Below, piece by piece: positions 26,061 to 39,269 of a stretch of DNA of 64,000 nt. How positions within the stretch are numbered: the stretch's first letter is position 1; the number at the start of each line of letters is the position of its first letter. Origin of the DNA: Cunninghamella blakesleeana (taxonomy: Eukaryota; Mucoromycota; Mucoromycetes; Mucorales; Cunninghamellaceae). The notes under the pieces were generated by a model, which was given only the letters and a program-made list of their open reading frames with translations, made no database searches and was not told the DNA's origin. The position numbers were made by a program, and so were the translations under genes. The DNA is taken from NCBI GenBank assembly GCA_017871115.1, contig JAFCIZ010000001.1:2895501-2959500 (forward strand), written 5' to 3'.

Positions 26061-26262
26061 CATATATAAAGCTCAACAATATATAAAGTTTAAAGATCGA
26101 TTCAATATTATGGGATGACACCTTGACTGCGATAAAATAGATTGTTCAGTTCACATCATATCACCAGCTTATATATATATATACATATATACATATTACT
26201 ATGGATAGCCTCTATTATACCTAATATTGATCTTTCATATTATTTATCATTCATAGTTTAAA
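25042..26262. other. 1.2 kb divergent intergenic region
   Basis: Shared upstream DNA of the SNO1-like gene (-) and the ribosomal protein gene (+). It contains a (GATG)n tetranucleotide run at about 25959-25978 and a (TA)n run at 26028-26058. The 25891-26121 minus-strand frame is simple repeat. The last 100 bases may include a 5' leader of the ribosomal gene. No other gene was seen. Confidence 0.5.
25959..25978. repeat. (GATG)n microsatellite
   Basis: Five tandem copies of a GATG/TGGA unit, followed by an imperfect copy (ACGGATGGA). It is simple-sequence DNA in a gene-free stretch. Confidence 0.8.
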
Positions 26263-26845
26263 ATGGTTACTCCTGCCGTAAAGCACACCATCGTTAAGAA
26301 ACGTACTGCTACCTTCAAGCGTCATCAATCCAACCGTTTCATGCGTGTCGGTGTAAGTTGATACTATTAAAAATTATAATTTTTTTTTATATTTTTTTTA
26401 AAAAAGGATAATTTGGATTAGAGTGGGCGGGAGTAAAGTTTTTTTTATGTAAAAATAGATAAAATGTTAAAAATCAAAGATATATCTAATATTTATTTAA
26501 CCATATATATATATATTGCACCTATTTTATAAAATATAGGAATCCTGGAGAAAGCCCAAGGGTATTGACAGTCGTGTCCGTCGTAGATTCAAGGGTCAAG
26601 CCCCTATGCCCAAGATTGGTTATGGATCTGCCAAGAAGACTCGCCACATGTTACCTAATGGTTTCCGCAAGTTCTCTGTATCCAACGTTAAAGAACTTGA
26701 ATTATTATTGATGCACAACCGTTCTTATGCTGCTGAAATCGCTCACAATGTTTCCTCCAAGAAGCGTATTGAAATCGTCGAACGTGCTGCTCAACTTAAT
26801 GTTAAGGTCATCAATGCTGGTGGTCGTCTTAGATCCCAAGAATAA
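26263..26845 (+). CDS. RPL32: 60S ribosomal protein eL32
   Basis: Two exons (26263-26352, 26540-26845) give 131 residues, the standard eL32 length. Recognisable eL32 sequence includes [56 protein letters not shown] and [16 protein letters not shown]. It is a component of the large ribosomal subunit. Codon choice differs from all neighbours: many C- or G-ending codons (AAG, CGT, ATC, AAC, TCC), as expected for a very highly expressed gene in an AT-rich genome. The intron is 187 bp and has a G-rich blip (GAGTGGGCGGGAG) but no clear C/D snoRNA boxes. Confidence 0.98.
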
Positions 26846-28420
26846 ATAATAAAAGTTGTATAAAAAAATAGCATCATATTTTTTTTCTGCTTTTTTTGAA
26901 AAAAATTATTCTCTCTTTCTTTTTTTACTTTTTTTATTAAAATGGGAATATGGAAATGTTTAGTTCTTTTTTTAAAAAAATAATCTAAAATCTAAAGTTA
27001 AAAAAAAGGGTGAATAAAAAATTGTACAAATAATAATAATAATATCATTCAATATTTAGATTTATGTATAAGTTTATTAAGAAAAAAAAAGATGGTGGAG
27101 GATGATAATGATTTATTTGTGTCATGCAATGACAATTTAAGAAAAAAAAAAAGTATGTATATATCTGTGGGAAAATGGTTATCATTAGGGTGATGTTTTT
27201 ATTTATTTATTTAATTAAGGTTAATAATAGGGAAAAAAAGATAATTATAGTTTCAATTCTTGAGGTAAAAGAGAAATAGAAAAAAAAAGATCATATTTTT
27301 TTTTAGATAACATCATTTTTACTATGCAATAGCGTGTTTATGTATTATTATGTGTGTGCGTATCTAATTCAACTGTTTATATCATGTGATATATTCGAGG
27401 GTGATATAGTTGACTGATTTTTTTACCTCGGCATCTGAGCCTCCGTTGTTAAAATTAATCATCAAAATCTATAATATATATGGTAAATGCTACGATTGAC
27501 TTTGTATTTTGGTTTCTCTGTGGTACTTGACAAGTATTGGTTTTTTATAAATGAATTTGAAAATTATATGTACACACACCTCTATGTAATTAATTTGTTT
27601 ATGTTTTTTTGTTTTAAAATAAATTGAGAAGGCTTTTTATTTTATGTTTATTTTTTTTAATATATCTTAATATTATTATTTTAACGATGATCATTTGTTT
27701 TTTTATTTATTTTATTTTCTTTTTCTCGAGATATAACAATGATCATGTTTTGAGAATTATTATTATTATACTTCATCTTTATTTTCTATTGTTTTCTTTT
27801 TTTTTTATATATTTTTTTTATTTTACGCCAACTATTTTTTAAAGTGGGACAAAGAATGCCATTACACAAATTTTTTGAGTCTGTGAACTTTTTGTAGGTT
27901 GTTTTCAGAAATCCATATTTAGAAAATGGTCTGTCATTTTTGGATGAACACTTTTTTGATTGCTCTTATGTAAAATTGAATGTCTATGGGTTTATTCTAT
28001 TTTGTATAACAAAGGTTGTCTTTTTACAGACTATGTCTTGCTATTTATTTTTTTTAAAGAAAAAAAAAATTTTTTTTCCCTCTTTTGCTTCTTCTTCTTC
28101 TTTATAATACTTTTTTTCCAACTTTTTTTTTTTTATATATATTTTTTCCCCTCTCCCCTCATTTTGAACCGCTGCTCGATTATTATTTTAAAAAAATATA
28201 AATTTAAAGCAGCTGACTTTCCAAATTTAAAAAATAAATTTCGCCCTTTTTCTTGTTTCATCTTTTTTCTCTCTCTCTTTCCTTTTTTTATTTTATTAAA
28301 AAATATTATATTCTTTCCTTTTTTTTATATTCTCTTCTACTTCTATTTTTTCTTACAAAAAGAAAATACAACGCTGTATTTTTATACTTTACTCTTATTA
28401 ATTAGTAATAACAATTAATA
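26846..28420. other. 1.57 kb gene-free region
   Basis: Downstream of eL32 and upstream of the SEL1 gene. The frames at 27624-27842 and 27960-28418 are Phe/Leu/Ile low complexity from T-tracts and look like promoter/leader DNA. A patch at about 27370-27450 is richer in G/C and contains short complementary segments (CGAGGGT with ACCTCG), which might be structured RNA, but no known RNA class was recognised. Confidence 0.5.
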
Positions 28421-31400
28421 ATGGGAAACGAAGCAAGTCGACCTACAACACTAGATTCTCTTCAGCATAATTCAACTTATCATACTCAGATAAAGCATAA
28501 AAATTCTAATCGTAAACTGAGAAAAAAATCTTCAGCTTTAGATCCAACTATATTACCATTCAACACTTCAACTTCTACTTCGACACCCTTGACCACTACG
28601 TTCGGATCAGTTCCGTCTTCCTGTGAAACAGAACACGAGTCTGGTGATCCCACTTTAGAGCTAAGCTTTTCAACTCCTCCACCTATACAGCTTAACGCTA
28701 CTCAAGATAACAGTAATAAAGTTGATAATAGTAATAATGACAATGATAAAATTAATAATGACCAATCTTCTAATGAGCGACAACAGCCACAAAACCAACA
28801 ACAACAGCAACAACAACAGCAATCTATAATATCACAACAACAAGCAGCACCTATGATAAAAAAAAAATCAAAACAACCAACACGTTCGACGGCTACTTCA
28901 AGTTCATCTACTATGACATCTCATAAACGGCATTCACAACGCGCTAATTCAACCATCTCGAGTCATATTACAGATAGTAATTGGACGCTATCTGGTGGCC
29001 TCTTTTCCCAAATAGACCATACAACTTCTTCCACCATATCTTCTATAACAAATTATTCCACCTTTTCAAAACAGTCTATGCTACATCATCCCGAATGGTC
29101 AACAAATAATAATGATAAAACTATACCTCATTCTGAATCAATATCCATGTCTAATAATAGTATTCATGAACCACCACCCTATTCTACTACGGCGTCAACC
29201 TCATCCTCTTCTTCGTCACCATCCGCAGTTCATTCACTTTCCTTAAATTACCCTTCTCAAACTAATCATTCTTATTTAAACAATAATAACATGAATCAAA
29301 TTTACACAGAAAAAGTTCAACAATTATTAGAGCATTTACATCAATATTCTTTAAATACAGTCTCCATCTCTCCATCCACTTCCTCCTCCTCATCCTCTAT
29401 ACAAAATAAAATCTCAACTCTATTAGAAGACGTATTTTCTTTAGCATATATCATTCAAAACGATACTGATAAAAAGCGTTTATATCAATTAACATCTTCT
29501 TTAGCTGATCAATCTATTACAGCACGTGTATGGAAAGCAAGATGTATGTTGGATGGGTTTGGAACTGATTTGCAACCACGTCTTGGGTTTGATTTATTAT
29601 TTAACCTGGCAACCTCTGGTCATTGGGAAGCTTATTATCATTTAGCTTTATGTTATGCTGAAGGTGTACCTATTCAAAAACAAACCACCATTACAACTTC
29701 AAATACAAATAGAACTAGTAATAATATATCTTCCACTTTAGATCAGTATCAAGAAATTATTCAACCTATTAATAAACGGGAAGAATGGAAATGGCTTCAA
29801 TTGGCTGCTACTGATGCAGGATTAAATGAATCTTGTGAATGGATGGTAAATAGAAAGGCTCGTGCTCAATTTAAAATTGGCATTATTTATTTACATGGTG
29901 ATGCTCATATTACTGCTGATCACGATAAGGCCTTACATTGGTTACTGCAAAGTGCTAAAAATGGATATGCGTAAGTCTCATCTTTTTTTTTTTATTATCA
30001 TTATTTTTATTTTTTCATCCACCCCCCAAAAAAAAGTTATGAAGTACATCTATTTCTAACTTAAAATATTAATTATCTTGTACGACATTTTTTTTCTATT
30101 TTTATTTTCTGTTTATGTATGATCATAGGTATGCGCAATTTATTATTGGATTTCATTATGAACAAGGCATTAAAGTGAATAAAGATATACAAATGGCAAA
30201 ACATTTTTATTTATCAAGTGCTCAGCAAAATTATCTTGATGCTCAAGCTGCCATAGGTAACATTTTAATTGCTGAACATCAGTATGAAGAAGGTTTAACA
30301 TGGTTAACAAAAGCAGCAAATATGGTAATACTATATAATATTAGATATTTATATATATATGTACCTCTGATAATATATACTTACTTGCTAACACTATTTC
30401 ATTTTATTTATTTATTTTTTTAAAAAAAATGATATATAATAATAGAATAATAGCCGAGCGTTATTAACACTTGGCGTTTTATCTGAATATGGAAAAGGAA
30501 TTGAAAAGAATGAAGTCAAGGCACTGGAATATTATAAAGCAGCATGTGAATTGAATAATCCAGTAGCACATTATTTTTTGGGATTACATTATCGATCCGG
30601 CACACTTGGTTTACCACAAAATTTTACAGAAGCAGGAAAGCATCTTATAAAATCAGCAAAATCAGGTTATCCTAATGCCCAACGGGTTTTAGGAACTATG
30701 TACTTAAATGGATTACTATTAAACTCGAATAACAGCAACAGTAATAATGAACAAGAAGCTGAAATCAATCGTAGAAAATCTGAAAAAATGGCCCTCTTAT
30801 GGTTCCGTCGTGCTGCTTCGCAAGGTGACGTTAGATCACTTGGATTTGTAGCTTCCTGTTATCAATATGGACGCGGTACGACAACAAATTACGAAATTGC
30901 TCTTGAGTATTATCGTAAAGCCTCTAGAATTGAAGGTCCTACCCAAGTTTATGCTCAGTTATCTTTGGCTCAATTATTACACCATATGAAAAGATATCAT
31001 GATGCTGTAGAATGGTTTACTCGTGCGGCAGAAAATCAACCTATTCAACATTCTGATGATATTACTCTACCAGATTCGTCCATCATTTCTTCTTCAACGC
31101 ACAACAATAATAATCTATCTTCTTCACGTAAATCTCCCTCTCGTATTGCTCGTTTAATGCTGGCTCGTTATTACTTACATGGATGGCAAGGTGTTACAAA
31201 AGATGCTGCTAAAGGGTTTTCCATGCTTACAATGCTTGCAAATGAATCAATGGAAGATGGTAATGCTCACTTTTGGTTGGCTGCTTGTTATGAAGAAGGA
31301 ATTGAAGGTATCTGTGCTTGTAATTTGAAAATTGCATATGATCATTATTTAATTGCTGCCAAAGTTGGTAATACGGATGCTGAATTTCAGGTAAATATTT

Positions 31401-34400
31401 TATTTATTTATTTATTTTTTTTTTAAATTTTTTTTTATTTTTATTATTATCTTTTTTAAGAAAAAAATGCTGATCACACTTTTTTAATTTAATTTTTTCA
31501 GATTGCATTAATGCTTTCTAATGGTAACGGCGTTTCTAAAGATCGTAAATCAGCTTATGGGTGGTACAAAAAAGCTGCAGAAAAGAATCATAAAACAGCA
31601 TTATATAGTTTAGGATTATATCATGCTAAAGGACTTGAAGATATACCAAGAGATTTGTTACAAGCTAGATTATTATTTGGAAAATCTGCTCGTTTAGGCT
31701 ATGTCCCTGCAATGACTATCTATGCTAAATTTTGTCGTGATGCTTGGTCTCAATCTGGTTCTCAACAACATCAACAACAAGATCTTTGTCAACAAGCTGT
31801 TCATTGGTATCAAAAGGCCGCCTTACATGGTGATATTGAAGCTCAACGTGAATTAGGGTTAATGTTTTATGCTGGTTTTTGTGTTACCCGTAATTACGAA
31901 ACAGCATTCAATTATTTACAACAAGCTGCTACAGGCCGTGATGCTCAAGCTACTTTATTACTTGGTAATTTTTATGAAGATGGTCATTATGTTGAAAAAG
32001 ATTTGAAAAAGTCTGTTGAATTATATCTGGAAGCTGAAAAATTAGGTTCACCTATGTAAGTATTACATACATATGTATATAATATTATAATTATTACTCT
32101 ATAGACTTTAATATTTATATATTTACTTTTTATTGTTATTATATTTATTAGCGCCACATTAGCTGTTGCTCAAGCCTACCATATTATGAATAAATATGAA
32201 GAAGCATTTTTTAAATATAAAAAAGCATCAAGTGATTCTCGTCTTTCTCAAAATCATATCAATACATCAAAATTAATGGTTGCTCGTATTATTTTAAGCT
32301 ACGTTCCATCTAGTGATCAAGATCAATCTGATAATAACTGTACCGTTATTGAAAGTTTAGATAATATGACTAAAATGGACGCCTTCCAAATACTTCTCAC
32401 CTTAGCTAATACTACTCTATTTGAACCCTCTTACTATTGGTTAGGTAAGGATATAATATATATTAATATAGTTGTATCTGTATTTATTTATTTTTATTTA
32501 TTAATAATTTATTTTTTATTTATTCATTTTGTACCTCAATTTAGCTGATTGTTATTTTAATGGGAATGGTACTGAAAAAAATATTCCAAATGCTACAGCT
32601 TGGTATTTAAAGGCCGCTAATGAATTAAAAGATGTACAAGCTATGGTTAAACTTGGCTTTATCTATGAACAACAAGATGATCCTAATACTTATACAATTG
32701 GTCTTCATTACTATCAACTTGCAGCAGATATGGGACATGCTGAAGCACAACATCAGCTAGGTAAAAAAAACATAATATAAAATAAAAGATTTCATACAAA
32801 ATAAAAAAAAGGTTAAAAATTAAAAAAAGTATATTTATTAATATTTCTCTTCATTTTTTTTATATATTATCAGGTATGACTTACTGGAAAGGTAGTCTTG
32901 GTACAACAATAAACCTTGGCGAATCTGTCATTTGGTTTACACGATCTGCTGCACAAAAATATGCTGCTAGTCATTGGGCACTTGGACAAATGGCTTTAGA
33001 AAATGGTGACCAAGATGTAGCTATTGTGTGGTGGAGAAAAGCAATAGAACTCAAGTATGCCCCAGCTATGCGCGCTTTGGCAAGATTGCTTTTACAAAAC
33101 AATCAAGTCAATGGAGATTATAATACAAATGATAGCGATTTAGATCGTGCCATGGAACTTTTGGCTGAAGCTGTAGAAAATAATGATGCTGAATCTCTAG
33201 CTTATTTGGGCCAATTGCATCAAGTGAAAGCTACTCAATCTGAAATTTCCTCCTCTTCTTCATCTTCTCATGTTTCGTCTCGTAATAATAACAGTGGTAT
33301 TTTAAGCAACAGAAATTCTGCTAGTTCAAGTACTATAAACAATACTCTATCAACTTACAATAATAATAATAGTAATTATAATGATGACCATTGTAATACA
33401 GATAAAGAAAGGAATGAAAATGACGATGACGCTCATTCTACGAATATGAATGATACAGATGATGACGATGCTGCAGAATTAATTTTACAAAGACAGCAAC
33501 AAAGACAAGGACTTGCAACAAGATGTTTTGAACAAGCTGCTGAAATGGGTCATGTAGAATCAATGTTTTTAGCTGCTGAGTCTTGGCATTCCCAACAACA
33601 ATATGCTGCTGCTTTAGAATATTATGAAAAGGCCGCCCAGCATGATCACTTACTTGCTCGTGTTATGTGCGCAAGGTAAGACATTTATGAATTTAATTTT
33701 TATTAAAAAAAAGTATATTTCAGCATCTAAAAGATATTTTTATTTCTATTTTTTTTTAAAGATACAAGCTCAATGGCCTCGGAGGCATGGAAATCAATAC
33801 TTCTTTAGGTTATAAGGTATATAATTTATATATATATATATACATGTATGTATGTATATCTACATATCAATTCATTTTTCTTTTTTTCAATATATATATA
33901 TATATATTATAAATAGGAACTTTTGGACTGTGCTATTGAAAAAAATTGTGTAGATGCATACAACTCTTTAGGCCAATGTAATGAACTTGGTATTGGAACT
34001 GATCAAAATGATAAAGCAGCTTTAGATTGGTACTTAAAATCCGCTGAACAAACGCAAGATGCAGAAGCCATGTTTCGTATTGGAAAAATGTATGCCCAAA
34101 AACGTGTCGAACCACCTAATGGACATCATAAGGATATTGAAGCTTTGAAATGGTATCGTTTTGCAAGTGAAACACGTAATCATCCTTTAGCACATTATTG
34201 TATTGGACTTTATTTTTTACGTGGTGTTTCCATTACTAATGAAGACGATGATGGTTATAAAACACAAGTAATGATCATTCCTATTGATCGAGATGTAGCT
34301 CGATTCCATTTCTTACAAGCTAGTGAGCAAGGAGATATGAATTCTATGTATGAACTTGGACAATTATTACTTGCTGACGACGATGATTCTAACTCGCTTT

Positions 34401-35289
34401 TAAAAGTAGAAGATCGTCAAGATGGATTCAATTGGTTATTCAATTCTGCTCAAATGGGACAAAAAGATGCTCAACGTGAACTTGGTAAATTATATCATTC
34501 TGGCAAATCCTTCCAACATACACCATTCATTGATCAAGACTCAGCTTTAGCTTATGATTACTTTACTAGAGCCGCACAGCAAGGTGATAAAACATCCATG
34601 TTATTTATTGGTATTTATTATGAACACGGAATTCACGTCAGTATGAATTTGACTCTTGCAAGAGAGTGGTATGAAATGGCAGCTCATAGTGGATGGTGGC
34701 TTGGTGAATTAGCTTTGGCTCAATTATTACATCAAGATATGGACAGCCGTGAAGATGCTTATCGATACTTTTCATTAGCTTATGAACATGCACCAGTAAA
34801 TCAACGACAACAAGCTGCAGTGATGTTAGCACGGTAAGATATTTATTTATTTATTTAAAAAAAATGCTTAGTTCAACATCTTATTGATTTATATATATTT
34901 AAATAGCTATCATTTAAATGGATGGGGTAATACAAAATTAAGATTGCAAGAAGCCGCAAATCAATTGATTACATTAGCCGAAGAGGATAGCCATGTAAAA
35001 GTCTATTTAGAAGTCGCTCAATGTTATGAATTTGGTATCGGAGTCCCACAAAATTATTCTAAAGCTTTTGAATGGTATGAAAAAGTCGTTCTCCATCATG
35101 GTAACTCTATTCAATCAGATTTAATGGATGAAGAAGATCAAGAAGATTTAGCTGAAGCTATGTTCCGTTTAGCTGAATTTCATCGAAATGGTTATATTGG
35201 TTCTATTGATCATGAAAAGGCTAACCAATTATATTATCTTGCTGCTCAAAAAGGTATTAGAAAAAAAAAAAAAAATAGGGATATTAACA

Positions 35290-35327
<38 letters not shown>

Positions 35328-35427
35328 GCGGTTTAAAATTTATATATTATATTGATTATGCTAAATAATACTCTTTTTTTTTTTAGGTTCAAAAGATGCT
35401 CAAACTTATTTAGCTACTCAACAATAA
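28421..35427 (+). CDS. giant SEL1-repeat protein with N-myristoylation motif
   Basis: Eleven exons (28421-29970, 30129-30324, 30446-31390, 31502-32055, 32152-32444, 32545-32760, 32874-33675, 33762-33816, 33917-34833, 34907-35253, 35387-35427) join in phase to about 1,971 residues. It begins MGNEAS, a good N-myristoylation consensus (Gly2, Ser6). The first 290 residues are Ser/Thr/Gln/Asn-rich and disordered. The rest is a long run of SEL1-like repeats of about 36 residues (patterns such as A-x-x-x-LG-x-x-Y-x-x-G, D-x-x-K-A-x-x-WY-x-x-AA-x-x-G), broken by Asn/Ser/Asp-rich inserts, for example at 33240-33480. SEL1 arrays are protein-interaction scaffolds, as in Hrd3 or the chitin-synthase activator Chs4/Skt5. 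A membrane-tethered scaffold is inferred. No catalytic domain is visible. A PIXY-rich or prenylation C-terminus is not seen. Confidence 0.85.
35283..35327 (+). repeat. (AAT)n run in last intron of SEL1 gene
   Basis: About 14 tandem AAT/ATA units in the intron between exons 10 and 11 of the SEL1-repeat gene; simple-sequence DNA. Confidence 0.8.
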
Positions 35428-35980
35428 TAACACTTTTTTTTATGATCTTTACTTATTTATTTATATATTATTATCACAACTATCTATATCTATATCTATA
35501 TCTATTTTTATATCTATTTTTATATTTACCTTCTATTATATTTATCATTTATAATTTATTGTTTTATTTTAAAAAAATATCCTCATTATTTATTACCACT
35601 ATTTTTTATAACTTATATATAACTTATTTATACCCTTCTTTTCCCATTTCATTCATTCATATATCTTATCATTTTTTCTCCTTTCATTTATAATTTTTTA
35701 TACCATTATCAGTATTTATTTATTTTTATCACTATATGTTAACCTTTTTATCTTTTTTTTTTCCTTCTCCCATCTCCATATATGTAATCATAGACTTTTT
35801 ACTATTTTATATGTACAAAATAAAAATAAAAAAAAATTGATTATTGTTTTTATTTATTTAAAACATTATTATATATATTTTATTTTTATTGAATGGTGAA
35901 ATAAATAGTATTGTGAATAAATTAAAAATAAAAAATAAAAACAAAGATAAAGAATGGAAAGAGAATTGAATATATTATAA
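35428..35980. other. convergent 3' intergenic region
   Basis: 550 bp between the converging SEL1 and Gup1 genes. It has TATCTA simple repeats at about 35482-35520 and T-rich DNA; the 35352-35693 frame is low complexity. No gene was seen. Confidence 0.5.
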
Positions 35981-38499
35981 CTACATAAGGTATCGTTTGT
36001 CGCCACGACGTTTTTCTGATTCTCGTATTTCAAACATCACTTGAACGGCAATAAATAGGGAAGCAACCACGGATATTAAATAAATAAGACCTTTGACATA
36101 AAATAAAATAAATAAATAAATATATTTAATTATTTATGTACAATTAACCTTATTAACATTATTGATTTTATTTTTATTTTTACCTTCTACTGTTCCAAAA
36201 ATTTCTTTTAACATTTCTTTCATTCCTTCTAAACCTAAACAAAATCCAACTAAATTGGCAATCATCATCATCAAAATGTTTCCAATAGCTCCTATTCCAC
36301 AAACGAATCGATAATATGGTTTTTGTCCAAACTAATAGTAAATAAATATATAAAATAAAAAATATTAAATTATTTTAGTAATCTGATTTTATCAATATGC
36401 TTATTTTTTATTTTATGACTATAACCATGATCTTTACTATTTTATTATTTATTATTATTTTACCTTTTTATAACTAAATAATTGAGACCCAATGATCTCT
36501 GGTAATAAGAAAAGACAAATCAACCAACCCCAAGCCAAGAGCTTTAATTCAATATCATGCCATAGTGCAACAAAAGTAAATACAATCCACATATTATACA
36601 TGAAATATTTTGCCCCACCCAAAGGAATATAAACATAACGAATGAGCCATCGGTTAAATGTTCTATGCCAACTTTTCCAAAACCGTTGTGCTGAGAAATT
36701 GTTGCTCATACATCGTACCATATTTTCTTCTGTCCAGATACCATCTGCCAAAGCCCATAATCTAAAGAATCGCCATGGGATTAATAATTTCATCCAAATA
36801 ATCACCAAATTGAAGTACCCAATCATACTGAATTCAAGTGGTGAATCTCCCTCCCAAGCTTTCGTTTTACTGATTGCTACAACATAGATATAATGTAAAG
36901 TCCATTCCATGACAAGAATCACGCCGACAAGTCTTAATCCATAAGTGATGACAAATTTTTTAGTGATATGAGGTGAAGGTGCATATATCTAAATAATAGT
37001 GATAATAATAACAAATTAGTATATATATATGTAAAATTAGTATTCTTATAAATAAATAGGAAAATAGAAAGATGAATAAATGATATATATATATATATAT
37101 TGCATTTACCTGGGAAATAAAATCGTTAAAAGTGATAATTGGACCACAAAGGTATAATGGGGTATATAAAATATAAGCCAAAAAATTGATATAATTATAA
37201 TCAGCTGCGAGACATGGTGTATCAATTCTTTCTCTGTCAGTTAATGTTGTTGTATCATTATCATTTTTCTAAATATAAAAAATACAAAATAAAAGAATAA
37301 GAATATATATAAAAGAATTGATCATCTTTATTATTATTATTTATTTATTTACGACTTACTTTATATTCAGAACGTGGTTTATTGATTTGCCAATAATAAT
37401 CCATATTAAATGAAATTAATCTTAACATTACAAAATTAAATAAAATATGCCAACGTTGTAAAACGCCCGAATAATCATCCTATATAAATATAAAGTATGA
37501 ATATATAATAAATAAAAAAACATTTAAAAAAAAAATGAGACGATACTTCCGTCTTTTCTTTTTTATTTTTATTTTTTAGCAAAGCATAGTAATTAACTTA
37601 CCCACCAAGCAATAGAAGGAGATATATCTGCAAAAGCATAGCCATTTTTCCATTCATTTAAAAACAAAATACCTAAATTAAACGACCAAGTTAAAAGGGG
37701 ATTCAATTTTGATCCACCCATTGTCAAACCAATTGTATAACTTATTGTAACAATAAATAATATTTTTAAAGCACTAGCGCCATGAAGACCTGTAAGAATA
37801 ATTAAAGAAATAAGTGCTGATAATGTTAATCGCTGTCTAGGTTGATTTATAAAAGTGGACATTATTTTGTTGAAAATGACATAGACTGTCGAAAGAAGTA
37901 TTAATTTTGGTAAATTATCTCTAAATGTAGCATATTGGGCATCACTATTATCCTATCAAATAAAATATAATTATATATATATATATATTAATATAAGCAA
38001 ATATGTCCATTGTATATCCATTTATATACTAAAATGAATTATAAATTATTTTTTATATATAAACTTACAACTTTTCTATCAAATATCCAACCTTCTGATA
38101 ACTTGTACGCGTAGTCAGAATAATGTGGATGAGTTTCTAAATAGTATATACATATATTAGTTTTTTTAGTCATTTTAAATATCTATTTATTTATAATTTA
38201 TAAATTTATAAATTTATCTATAAGGTACCTTTGCTTAAACTGTGAGCTACATAAAACATATATGGAACAATGATAATAAAGCATACATAATAAAAATAAA
38301 ATTCTAAATAGGAGAATAAAATGGTGTGATTAGTTTATAAAAGAAAAAAAAAAAAAAGAATATTTACTTTGTTAAATATGAATTGTTATTAATTATAATT
38401 TATACCCAAAGTATTCCAACGAGGAGGACTAGTAATATTTGGTTGTTTTTTTACTACATGTTTTTCATCTATCTCTGAAGACAGTTTCTTTGACATCAT
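35981..38499 (-). CDS. GUP1: Gup1-type MBOAT membrane O-acyltransferase
   Basis: A multi-exon gene of roughly 565 residues by my estimate. Many membrane segments are present. The MBOAT core is recognisable: [23 protein letters not shown], followed by [11 protein letters not shown] with the His regarded as the active-site residue of the family. [13 protein letters not shown] and [14 protein letters not shown] before it are typical of fungal Gup1. Gup1 acts in the ER and adds a long acyl chain to GPI anchors during lipid remodelling; loss affects wall, membrane and glycerol traits. The start used (38499) begins MMSKKLSSE after a poly-T stretch; frames extending upstream are only Phe-rich. The last two exons cover FGQKPYYRF and a Lys/Arg-rich cytosolic tail. 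Confidence 0.9.
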
Positions 38500-39269
38500 G
38501 TAAAAAAAAATAATAATAAAAATAAAGAAACAAAGGAGGAATTTTTTTTTTTCAAGGCAAAAAAAAAAAAAATTAAATAATGGCAATTGAATTTAAAACC
38601 CGATAGTCTTCTTCCCAAAAAGTAAAAATAATCAATTGGCCAGATGAGGTTGTTGTTTTTATTATCCATAATAAATAAATTGTTATAAAAAAATGTGTAA
38701 TTTTATTTTACCATCATTGTTATATTTATATTATCATTATTGCTACTATATTATTATATATTATTATTGATTTAATGATCTATTTTTTTATGCATAGTAT
38801 AATAAATTGTTATATCATTATTAGAAAAGAAATTGAGACTTCGTGTAACTGACACTTATTAATCAACCTGTTAATGAGTTGGTTTTTTATTAATGATGTA
38901 TAAAAAAAATAGATTATTAAGATTACTTATTTTACTTTTCTTATATTATTATAATTATAATAATTCTTTTTATTAGTATTATAAGTGAAATAAAACATAA
39001 AAAGCTTATAAAAAATAATAGAATTCGTTTAATATAATATCTATTTTGTACCATGATAAAATTCTATTATTATAACTCACCATTTATATCAAACCTTATT
39101 TGGTAAAGATGGGTTTAAAAATTTAATTATTTTGTGTAACTATTAGCCACAAAAATAGATTCAACTCATTTTTTTTTTAATTTTCTTTTTTTCTTTTTCT
39201 CTCTTTCACCTTTTTTTTTTTCTATAAAACTTTTTTTCCCTTTCCTTTCCTTTTAATAAATTTGCCATT
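38500..39269. other. divergent intergenic region
   Basis: 770 bp between the starts of Gup1 (-) and the secreted repeat protein (+). It has CT/T-rich pyrimidine tracts just before the + start (39165-39255), common before strongly transcribed fungal genes. No gene was seen. Confidence 0.5.

Noticed and set aside
26353..26539. snoRNA inside the eL32 intron
   Set aside because: Ribosomal protein introns often host snoRNAs, but I see no paired C (RTGATGA) and D (CTGA) boxes nor an H/ACA layout.
27960..28418. 152-codon frame upstream of the SEL1 gene
   Set aside because: Almost only Phe, Leu, Ile, Tyr and Lys from T-tracts; promoter or leader DNA rather than a protein.
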